This document shows, in pieces, positions 13,696-23,021 of a stretch of DNA of 64,000 nucleotides (its first letter is position 1; each line of letters opens with the position of its first letter). Source of the DNA: Brienomyrus brachyistius (lineage: Eukaryota; Chordata; Actinopteri; Osteoglossiformes; Mormyridae); NCBI RefSeq assembly GCF_023856365.1, contig NC_064548.1:17656461-17720460 (forward strand). Direction: 5' to 3'. The notes under the pieces were generated by a model. It was not told where the DNA came from and did not search any database. It saw only the letters and a program-made list of their open reading frames with translations. A program made the position numbers and the translations under genes.

Positions 13696-13758
13696 AAATT
13701 GCTAAGCTTTCTAAGTTTCATTACCTATGACTGAGTTTTAGTTTTAGTGCAGCTTATT

Positions 13759-14080
13759 GATGGTTTGAACCCAAGAGACCATGGTTACCCTTGAGATGTG
13801 ACAGTTGCATGTGCATGAAATGCCCTACATGGGCAGCACTGTCACTGCATTCCACTGCTTTGTGTGTGTGGCGTTTGCACGTTCATCCTGTGTGGGCGTG
13901 GCTTTATGGCAGATCCTCTGGTTTCCTTCCATCCATCCATCCATTTTCCAAACCGCTTATCCTACTGGGTCGTTGGGGGTCCGGTGCCTATCCCGGAAGC
14001 AATGGGCACAAGGCTGGTTTCCTTCCATTGTCCAAAAATTTGCAACTTAAGTGAATTGGTGTGACTGTAGGTATGAATGC
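13759..14080 (+). mobile_element. Old SINE with a second SINE fragment inserted (13928-14013)
   Basis: The outer body (GGCGTTTGCACGTTCATCCT, then GTGAATTGGTGTGACTGTAG) is interrupted by a reverse-oriented 3' fragment, (CCAT)n AAACCGCTTATCCTACTGGG. The insert is flanked by CTGGTTTCCTTCCAT on both sides (13918-13932 and 14014-14028), a target-site duplication. Confidence 0.8.
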
Positions 14081-14097
14081 CTCATGACAACTGCAAT

Positions 14098-14172
14098 GTA
14101 TATATTATATTATATTATATTATATTATATTATATTATATTATATTATATTATATTATATTATATTATATAT
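14098..14172 (+). repeat. Pentanucleotide microsatellite (TATAT)n
   Basis: About 15 units of TATAT with a strict 5-bp period. Confidence 0.95.
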
Positions 14173-14435
14173 CGACAATAACTTGATGAAATGTCAGATG
14201 AATCGGTAGATTACTTGATTATTGATATAAGCCACATCCTGCAGTTACGATCAGATTAGCACGTAAGGTAAGAGACAGAAGATGACACAGGGATGAAGTG
14301 AAAAGTGAAACAAAGACCGAAAATAGACACAGAAGTAAAATATGTGTGCAGACAGTAGGACTGCAGAAGGGTCAGAGAGCTCAAAAGGAGAGAGAAAACT
14401 GCAAAGCCATTATTCCCCCCCAAAAACCTGTAACC

Positions 14436-14593
14436 AGAGGTGGAGATTTCAGGTCCAGAGAGTACAAATCCAGACCAAGATTTTGTTTCAACCAACCAGC
14501 ATAAAGAGTCACAGGCACAGAGCACTCAACTGGTTGGTTGAAACAAAATCTTGGTCTAGATTTGTACTTTCTAGACCTGAAATCTCCACCTCT
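14436..14593. repeat. Foldback element F1, copy 2 (best preserved)
   Basis: The left arm AGAGGTGGAGATTTCAGGTC, AAATCCAGACCAAGATTTTG, TTTCAACCAACCAG is mirrored by CTGGTTGGTTGAAACAAAAT and GACCTGAAATCTCCACCTCT. The termini are perfect inverted repeats. Confidence 0.9.
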
Positions 14594-15439
14594 ACCTGTA
14601 ACCCCAAATTTAAATGCCTTTTGATGTACTCTGATTGATGGTTATGTCAAATGGTCTGTCAAGACCAGGCATAACACCCACATAGCCCACAGTGCACCAA
14701 TCTGGACTAAGTCGATTCAGGTCAGGTGCTAAGCTTCAAGATTCAAACAAAGAAACGATCCCGTATTCTTCCAGTGAAAAGCTTAGCCTGAGAACCTACA
14801 AGAGGCAGATCAATGGTACTGGTGAGCCCCAGAATTATCGTACCAAGCGATGCCCTACAAACATTTCTGTTAATGAAGCCCAGTTCAGCCTGGCTGGGCT
14901 GATTCTCCATGTTAGGATTTAAACTGGTTCAGCCGGGTGGATTTGGAAGATCACAGGGTGCATGAACTCCCAGAAAGAAGTGCTGAAGGAGAGATGGAAG
15001 AATGTTCTTTGGATATAGAGATCTTTGATTTTTCTTCCTTGCCCTTCTTCGAGAAATTGTATTTCTTTTTGTTTTGCAAACTCTTCAGTTCTTCAATGAA
15101 ATTGACTCAAATGCATTTTATGTTTTTCCAGTCTCTAGAGTTCCTTTTGTCGTGCCCCCATATAATCACCTGATGCTCATCAAACCTCAAACCCGCTGTT
15201 GACCCAAGGAATGTCCATAATTCAACAATATTATAAACCATATCAGATATATACAAGGTCTTTGGAAGAGGAAAATCTTAAGCTATGACAGAGAATGTTT
15301 TACTGTTTTTTGCAAAAATCTAGCCTATAATGGAATTTTACATTCCAGAATCACTTAATCACCATCAGAGTCTGTACCTATAGTTGCCTGTTCATATATG
15401 GGACTCATAACTGAAGCTGTGTGCTACTCACCATTTAGA

Positions 15440-15544
15440 CCAGTGTTCCCAACTCGGACCTTGGGGACCCGCCAGTCTATGTTTTGCTAAAATCAAAAAT
15501 GCTGCCTGTTTGTGGATCCCTGGGGACCGGGTTGGGAAACACTG
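15440..15544. repeat. Foldback element F2, copy 2 (short)
   Basis: CCAGTGTTCCCAACTCGGAC and GGACCGGGTTGGGAAACACTG form the inverted arms. Confidence 0.75.
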
Positions 15545-15589
15545 ATTTAGATTGCTGATCTGTTTGATTGAATTATAGTGTTCAATCCC

Positions 15590-15752
15590 AGAGGTGGAAA
15601 TTTCCGGTCCAGAAAGTAAAAATCCACACCACGATTTTGTTCCAACCAATCAGTTGAGCTCTCTGTAACTGTGACTCGTTATGCTCAACTGAGTGGTTGG
15701 AACAAAATCTTGGTCTGCATTTTTACTTTCTGGACCTGAAATTTCTGCCTCT
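15590..15752. repeat. Foldback element F1, copy 3
   Basis: AGAGGTGGAAATTTCCGGTC at the left and GACCTGAAATTTCTGCCTCT at the right, with CCAACCAATCAGTTGAG and CTCAACTGAGTGGTTGG as inner arms. Confidence 0.87.
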
Positions 15753-16302
15753 GTTGAATCCTGATAAGCAGTGCTTTATAATTAGGACATAGAAATTATA
15801 TGTTCTTGCTCTCAATGCACAGAGTGAAGAACTTGGAGGGGGTTGGTGTTGAGAAATTAAAACACCCCGTCTCGGGAGTGGACATTCCATTCCAGCCATA
15901 TATTTACCCCAAGCTCAAATTACTGCAGCTTCACAAAGTCACATTGTCCTTGGCAGAGCTCAGTGATAGGAAGACGTCTTGGCTAAACTGGGAAGCCGAG
16001 GAAAGACAGGAGTAATATGGAGCAATTATACCACATCCTAATGAGCTTGTTCACCAAGAGGACGACAGTGACAGCTGCTGAAACTGCTAATGGTTAATAC
16101 TGTAGTACATCTATTATGTGTTTGGGACGATTTCAGTATGATTATTCAAAGCCCTCAAAAAATATTTTGGCATATAGATGCGCCATGAGGGAAATTTTCC
16201 CTCCCTGTGCGAGCTGCTTGTTTCTTATAACCATTTTGTGTGGCTTTCCAACATGTACTCCAGTCCACAAAGATGCAGTTAGGTGAAGAGATTACTCTAA
16301 AT

Positions 16303-16655
16303 CAGTGTTTCCCAATTCCATCCTCGGGGACCCACAGACAGCCCACATTTTTGCTCCCTCCCAGCTCCTTAAGTGAGCAAAAATGTGGACTGTCTAGTAG
16401 GGAGCTCGGAGGGAGCAAAAATGTGGACTGTCTAGTAGGGAGCTCGGAGGGAGCAAAAATGTGGACTGTCTAGTAGGGAGCTCGGAGGGAGCAAAAATGT
16501 GGACTGTCTAGTAGGGAGCTCGGAGGGAGCAAAAATGTGGACTGTCTAGTAGGGAGCTCGGAGGGAGCAAAAATGTGGACTGTCTAGTAGGGAGCTCGGA
16601 GGGAGCAAAAATGTGGACTGGCTGTGAATCCCTGAGGACCGGATTGGGAAACATT
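16303..16655. repeat. Foldback element F2, copy 3, with internal 38-bp tandem expansion
   Basis: The outer arms are CAGTGTTTCCCAATTCCATC and GGACCGGATTGGGAAACATTG. One inner arm has expanded: ATGTGGACTGTCTAGTAGGG begins at 16383, 16421, 16459, 16497, 16535 and 16573, with a seventh ATGTGGACTG at 16611, all 38 bp apart and almost identical. Confidence 0.92.
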
Positions 16656-16864
16656 GCTCTAAATAACCAAGAGTGTGTGACCGTATGTGTCTCCTGTAGT
16701 AGACTAGCATCCTGTCCAGGATATACCTCTGCCTTGTGCCATATGCTACAAGCGAGTATGGAAACCAGGCAAATGAATGATGGGTTTGATCCCATTTATA
16801 TCCGGCATCTGTTAGACAGGACGTTCTTTAAAAAGTAAAGGCTCCGCGTGCAGCGTGGCACTAA

Positions 16865-17015
16865 ATTTAACTGCTTACACTTGTAACTGGCCACTCATTT
16901 GCTGCACTTACGCCTAGCTGACTCCTCGAAAGCTGTACATTTGTAATGTATTATTTCCCTCACTTGTACATTGCTTTGGAAAAAAAAAGCATCTGCTAAA
17001 TAAAGTACATGAATG
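16865..17015 (+). mobile_element. L2-type LINE 3' end fragment
   Basis: CTTGTACATTGCTTTGG then AAGCATCTGCTAAATAAAG is the L2 tail. It is similar to 62520-62690 but far shorter. Confidence 0.75.
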
Positions 17016-17574
17016 ACATGAACGGCATGTAGAAATCAACAAGAGGAGAAGAGGAGCTTCCTGTGTGTGCTGCCTGGCTTGTACCCTTAAGACAAAAGAC
17101 ATCTCAAAGCAGCTGCATCTGGTTTGGACTCATGACTGAATAAAAAAGTACAAATAAATGCAGTTGTTAAAATCCCTCAAGATATCCAAGGAAACGGAAT
17201 ATCAGCGTTCATTCCAGAACACCAGACCAGCAGGTCCAGTGAAGACAGACCCATTCTCTACTGCGAACGACATCACTGCCAACAGAGCTACCTGCCCTTC
17301 TTCTTTCTATCATCACTTAAGCCTTTTTACATTCAGTGCAGATGTTTAATCGTATACCTTTACAATACCCCTACACACTCTACAATGAAACCCGCTGAAA
17401 TGTGACATCCACCATCTCAACACAGCAGGTGGCCCATTAAATATTACGCAGAGCTTTGCTCTTTGCACCTGAAGAGCTCTAGATAAAACACTGCACCAGG
17501 TGCTGATCGTAAGCAATATACCAGTCATTCAGGAGAAATAAAGGCCTTGCTACACAGGTGAGGCTGTACTGAGA

Positions 17575-17722
17575 AGCAGAGTTTCAGGTCCAGAAAGTAA
17601 AAATCCAGACCAAGATTTTGTTTCAACCAACCAGCTGAGTACAAAGAGTTACATTCACAGAATGCCCAACCGGTTGCTTCAAACAAAGTCTTGGTCTGGA
17701 TTTGTACCTTCTGAACCTGAAG
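17575..17722. repeat. Foldback element F1, copy 4 (ends eroded)
   Basis: TTTCAGGTCCAGAAAGTAAA, AGACCAAGATTTTGTTTCAA at the left and GTCTTGGTCTGGATTTGTAC, CTGAACCTGAA at the right form the arms. Confidence 0.83.
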
Positions 17723-18927
17723 AGAAAGATGAAGTTTACCGGTAAGATCCACCTTCTTACAACTAAAAAATGATTAACTTCTGATACATATCCTATTATG
17801 AATGTTTTTCATTAATTCAGTAACAATCAGCCTGATTTAATGAGGCAACATGCTTGCACGCAAACAAAATATATCCGGCACAAAGCAATTTCCTATTCAT
17901 ACACCATCCTAAAAATCACAGTTATGGGATAATAAGTTTAATATTATTGAGATGATTTCTGAATGGACCACAATAACACAACAGAAATGTTCAGAAGAGT
18001 ACAACTTACCCATTACAGGACCCAGTATGGGCTCACCCAATGTGCATTACAGTGTCCCAACAATAGGCCAGACAGAAGCTCCTGTTTCCACTTAACCTCT
18101 AACAACACGTGCCCATGTATTTCTGTCCAGAATAACATTAGCATACCTAAAGAGCTTAACCTGACAGGTGACCTTGAACCCCTGTGTTTTTTTTTCCCAC
18201 ACTGGGAGTTTTTCTATTCCCCTCTCTCATCTTCTTGGAAAGTTCTACAGGATCCTGCTGTTGTGGGAGTGGCCAAGGCGGGAAATACCAAAGATGTTGC
18301 CGACAGTGAAGACGTCAATCCCACAATGCAACGCATTAGTCACATGGGCGCCCATTCTCTATACCAAGGGAAGGTTTCTGATGACAGTTGACAAGCAACC
18401 TTCGATTGTTTTTTACCCAGACGGCAGGGCTGGCTCCACCTTTTGAGGCCCCCCCTGCCAAGAACATCGGCCTCATCGAACATCCTCCACCCCAACGCAG
18501 GTAATTTTGAGGCCCTAGACCTATTCACCCTTTAGCTAGAGCTACCTCTGACAGGTCGAGTATTCACTGTCAACAGTAACCATAGGAAATTAAACTTGAC
18601 AAACTTTCACTTAGACTACTAGAAAAAAAACGAAAAAAAAAAAAAAAATCTTCAGCATCAAAATATTGCAAATGGCAGCACATGATGGACCCTTGAAGTA
18701 CTCCCAGGAACTGGGAAGCATTACGTCACCATCCTGCAACCCTAAAGAAGGCATCTCGATTATGTCCGTCTGCTTAAAATACCAGCAAGGAGAGAAGCAG
18801 GGTCAGTTTGTAAACACATTTAAAGCAGTACGAATGGGAGAGCCGTCGGATAATAACAGCTAGCCTGACATGAGCAACGCTCCCATCCTGTGCAATTCTA
18901 TCTTTAACATACGTGTACATAAGCTGC

Positions 18928-19065
18928 AACAAAACAGCGTCTAAGCCAGGGCTAAGTAAAATTTTATTTCTTTTTAGAGAAACATTTTTACACACTTTAT
19001 TGCTGCAACGGTTATGTAATGTTACCTCCCACCGATCCTTACATTAAATTTAATGGCAATAAATA
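18928..19065 (+). repeat. Diverged local duplicate, copy 1
   Basis: AACAAAACAGCGTCTAAGCC, then TTTTATTTCT and TAATGTTACCTCCCACCGAT, are repeated at 19509-19650 with many differences. Confidence 0.7.
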
Positions 19066-19508
19066 GCAATTAAAAGTTTTTGTCAATGCATACTAAAGGC
19101 AATAGCTTCCAAAATATTTCAGAATGTTATAAATGAAAAGTGCAAAATTTAAATATATTATGCTTAAATGTAAAAGCTGTCTGGGTTTTCTCCAGGTCCT
19201 TATTGAGGTCCCCTCCACCAGTTCAAAAAGATGCAGTTAGGCTACCTGTTTTGATACCTGTGCTCCAGATTCATTGCCACGTTGGGTTGGATAATCAGTT
19301 ATGGAAATTTGTGGGATGTAGAGATGAATGCATGCGCAGATGACAGATTCAGTCTTAATGGTTCTTAATAATAATAATAATAATAAAAAAAACTCAATAT
19401 GCAGCAAGGCACCAAATGTATAAAATAAAAACCAGGCAACGCACCTCAGCTGACAGAATAACCAAGGAGAACCTAAGAAAGGTTCGGATGTGAGAAATTG
19501 CGATTTTT

Positions 19509-19650
19509 AACAAAACAGCGACTAAGCCAGGACTGAATAGCGTTTTATTTCTGTTAGTGAATCGATTTTACGGCACTTAAACAATAATGTAACAACAGTA
19601 ATGTAATGTTGCCACCCACGGGACCTTATATTGAATTTAGGCGACAACGA
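19509..19650 (+). repeat. Diverged local duplicate, copy 2
   Basis: AACAAAACAGCGACTAAGCC, then TTTTATTTCTG and TAATGTTGCCACCCACGGGA, match copy 1 in order and spacing. Confidence 0.7.
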
Positions 19651-20530
19651 ACGGTCATGATATAAAAGATTTTTTTTTTCTTCTTCTTCTTCTCATTATT
19701 ATTATTATAATCAATGCCTGTCAGAACTTAAGTCTGGAAAATTTCAATGCACTAGGCCTATGTAGGTTATAATAAACGTCAATGTGAATATGCGTTTGAA
19801 ACATCGACGCCTTTCTCCGTTTATGTGTCCTCATCATTCCAACGCGCTGATAACAGAGAAGACAACGTCGTTTCCTCAGCAGTGATTTGGGAAAGAATTT
19901 ATCAGGACAAAACCTAACAGCTGTTCTTTCCAAATTGTGACCGCAGAAGTTATTAATTCAGATATCTGCAATTACACTGACACAAAGAATTTTCCCATGT
20001 ACGTTTATATCGCAGACTAATGTCTGAGTGAGCATCTAACATGTGTCACAGGGTAACATATTACGCATTACAGTAAAAAAAATGCATTGTAACCTAATAA
20101 TTTATTGACTTTCTACTTTTTTCATTCATTACCCATGCATAGAAGGCACAAATGCAGCGTTAATATGGACGTCGTTTATCTTCTCATTTCAGCGTTCACT
20201 TGTAAATTAAGCCCTGTCCACGGTACAAGCTATTTGCGTTTATTTTCAATTTACGGAATACACATAGCGTGTCGGCAAGAAGTCTTTAAGTTTGTAAATT
20301 AACCAATCCGAGATAAACCGACGTATAAAATTTTGCGAACAAGTGACACCCGGGCTGGCCTGTGATAAAAGGATGTGTTAGGATCAAATTAAAAATTTCC
20401 CTTAAATTCTGTTTTTTAAGTCCAGATTTTTATGCGAGCCGATTAATTGCCTCGGTAATAGCGACTCATGAAGCAGCTTCATTAGTTGAATGGAAAAATG
20501 GCAACGCTTTTCAGTTACATATTATATGAA

Positions 20531-20532
20531 TT

Positions 20533-20588
<56 letters not shown>
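20531..20588 (+). repeat. CA microsatellite, about 29 units
   Basis: Uninterrupted (CA)n about 300 bp downstream of tspan7 exon 1, inside its intron 1. Confidence 0.97.
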
Positions 20589-20590
<2 letters not shown>

Positions 20591-20882
20591 CTTCACGTTT
20601 AGCTTATGATATATGTAAAGATTGAATAACATTGTATTGAAAAACGTTTGAAATCCTCTTTGTGACCAACGCAACAAAATGCATTTCAATTTCAAGAAGT
20701 GGATCATGTGCGAACATGTTGCCATCGCTCCCAGAAGGATGCCTTTGTCAATGGCATAACGTTTACGTGAACACTCTCGCACAAATCGTCCATTACAAAT
20801 AATACCACACCATTATTTCGCATAATCTATTTACGAACACATTCATCATACTAAACACCTTTGCGATCATGCATCTACTTAC

Positions 20883-20963
20883 CCAAAACACGAAGGAATA
20901 GACAATGAGGAGCGTTTTAAGGCAGGTTATCACTGGTTTGGTCTCCATTCTCCTGGATGCCAT
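20883..20963 (-). CDS. tspan7: Tetraspanin-7, coding exon 1 (5' partial gene)
   Basis: The minus strand reads ATG at 20963-20961, then 27 codons ending in SFVFW, followed directly by a GTAAGT donor. The peptide begins MASRRMETKPVITCLKTLL and, as I recall the human protein, differs from human TSPAN7 exon 1 only by one Ile to Val change. The human exon also ends after SFVFW in phase 0. This exon encodes the cytoplasmic N-terminus and the start of TM1. TSPAN7 (A15/TALLA-1) is a four-pass membrane organiser found in neurons, linked in humans to X-linked intellectual disability. A second in-frame Met sits at codon 6, but the first Met matches the human start. The remaining exons must lie at lower coordinates, probably outside the window. 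The gene is head to head with rpgr, as expected from the neighbouring human loci. Confidence 0.93.
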
Positions 20964-21170
20964 ACTACGGTATAACGGAGTGCGGATTTTTTTTTACGGG
21001 ACTTGCGCTGCTGCGATCATCCACTGGGCTTCGCTCAGCAAATTCACCGCAGTCTCGCACAGCGCAGCCGCCCTACATAAATCAGCCAATGGACGCGCAA
21101 ATTGCTCCACAGCCCCTCCCCGTGGGCAACACCCCCACCTAGACACACATCACATCACCGACAGCTTAAA
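20964..21170 (-). promoter_or_regulatory. tspan7: Candidate tspan7 promoter and 5' UTR
   Basis: This stretch just upstream of the tspan7 start is richer in G+C and CpG than its AT-rich surroundings. It contains an NF-Y-type CCAAT box (CAGCCAATGG, 21083-21092) about 120 bp upstream of the ATG. No clear TATA box is seen, and the start of transcription cannot be placed from sequence alone. Confidence 0.45.
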
Positions 21171-22990
21171 AAATAAGGCTTCTAGCAACGTTCAGTCGTT
21201 ATGTTTTAAGAACAAATTGCATTTACTTACAGTGAATCTGAGAGAAAACTATTCTCCCTTTAAAACCTAATCCTCAGAGAACGGGGATTAACAGTCGTTT
21301 TCCTTGTATTGAGGATTGGGGGCTGGTAGGCTATACAATTAAATCCGATAAAGCATTAAAATAATATAATATGTATTTATGAACGGTTAATGTTCATTCA
21401 CTTGCGCATATAAATGTATTAGGACGTATGCGAGACTAAATCTATTAAATCACGAATACCCATGCTTTAACACACGGAATGCAAATGCTTTCATTGTCTC
21501 TGTTTTAAAACAAATATTTTATTGACCCTCATGTGGTGATTAGCAAACAAACTGAAATGTTACAAAATTCTTAAGGAGAAAAACATTCTAATTGTAAGAC
21601 TTTGCATTGATGCTTTAGTGAGATAACAGTACGAGGGCTGTGACAAATGGCCGTATCCATTCTGGTTTAATTTCACACAGTTCGAAGCAGTGTGTTAGCA
21701 TGTTAAAACAATTTGCATCCGTATTGTCTGAAGGATTAAAAGTCTGAATGCACGGTGGATCGACTCTGAGTTAAAAGTCCTTCGGATATCACTGGGCACG
21801 CGCATAATGACTCACGCACACTTGTGAAAACAGTTCACAACCCAACTTCAAAATTTTCGTTACACTGTCCCAAATCACACAGCTACATTTACAGCCTATT
21901 GTGAACCCTTAAGGGAGCATCGATACGAAGTGTGGTGGGAATCAGACATCTGAGTCATGCAACAAACTGGTTATGTTGTGATTATATTAAGTGTATGCAC
22001 ATATCACACCCATACTACAAAGCCCTTTAGAATGCTTATTACGCCGTATAAAATATTCTCTACGCTTGTTTACATTAGCTAATATAAAGGAAAGCACTCA
22101 TCGATTCCCTTATTTTCGGTTTTATTTATATAGGATCGCCATTTCGTTCTTGTTAATGTAAGCTGTGTGAATTTTAATGTGGCACCTGTTTCTGGGAATA
22201 GGTTTCCGTATATTCTCCGCATATCTCGGCAGTGCATTTTACTGAAAGAAGCAGGACATAAACACGCAAATAAAAGTTGAAACAGCTGGAAACAATCGCA
22301 TTCGTTTGTCCTCAATAAATATACTTTAGCATATATGTGAACGTCGCTCTTTGAGAAATAGTTACTATTAGACTGCCGGTACTATTTTTTTTAAATACCA
22401 GCGACAATAAAAGGTGAAATATTTCCACAGAACAGCTCATTAACACCCCTACCACCACCAAAGCCGATTTCATTATGCGGTCATGCATTATATTCGTTAC
22501 AAAATAATCTTAAGCACTTTGCACTACGGTGGCTCAGGCAGGACATTCTTTTTAGCCAAATCAAGCGTGAAAATACATAAGCATCGCTTATTTGTCATAA
22601 CGGTAAACACGTGTGGAGCCTCTCACTGATGAAGATCATTTCCAGTAGGCCTGCACAACCACAAATGTGTCCAGCTAGGTTTGGCTATTTCCTTAAACGC
22701 ATTTAGAATGAATATACTAGTCCAGATGGTTTGTTCCAAGTCGACCAAGCTAATCCGGTTATTAGCAAGTGATGTGAATGTCTCTGAACACGTTTGGATT
22801 CTCTTTACTGTTACGCGTGCCAACTACTGAAAAAATCTTTAGCATAAGGGGAAGTGGTGTGATATAGGCCCAATCGCCTCCTTTGACTCCACAGAGTGTC
22901 ACTTATGCGACTTCATTCGGTTAGTATTTCTTAATGCACTGTCATCGGACCTGGAGGTGTCGATCTGCAAATAGAGCTGTCGGTACAGAC
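20964..22990. other. Intergenic interval between divergent tspan7 and rpgr
   Basis: About 2 kb separates the two divergent start codons. Apart from the tspan7 promoter segment, it is AT-rich, has no recognised repeat and no credible coding exon. It should hold the rpgr promoter and 5' UTR near its right end and may hold shared regulatory sequence. Confidence 0.5.
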
Positions 22991-23021
22991 ATGGCAGGGG
23001 GAAATGAAGACGATATACCCG
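22991..23021 (+). CDS. rpgr: rpgr coding exon 1
   Basis: ATG GCA GGG... encodes [10 protein letters not shown] plus one base, then a GTAAGTG donor. It corresponds to the short, poorly conserved human first coding exon. The start is the only ATG in frame before the donor. Confidence 0.85.

Larger units (their letters stand above)
1..20882 (-). other. tspan7: Inferred intron 1 of tspan7 (repeat-rich, no confirmed exon)
   Basis: Coding exon 1 of tspan7 ends at 20883 with a GTAAGT donor on the minus strand, so transcription continues to lower coordinates. I searched by eye for the following tetraspanin exons (TM2-3, the CCG-containing large loop, TM4 and the ANQYEMV tail) and did not find them. 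Intron 1 of human TSPAN7 is also very long. The stretch contains SINEs, L2 fragments, foldback elements, an LTR-like element and microsatellites, listed separately, plus one candidate exon at 3901-4014. The rest shows no convincing gene. Confidence 0.6.

Noticed and set aside
16240..16795. Frames of 77, 95 and 87 codons around 16.3-16.8 kb
   Set aside because: They translate the 38-bp repeat in a foldback element.
20905..21270. 121-codon plus-strand frame at the tspan7 start
   Set aside because: It is antisense to tspan7 exon 1 and its GC-rich promoter.
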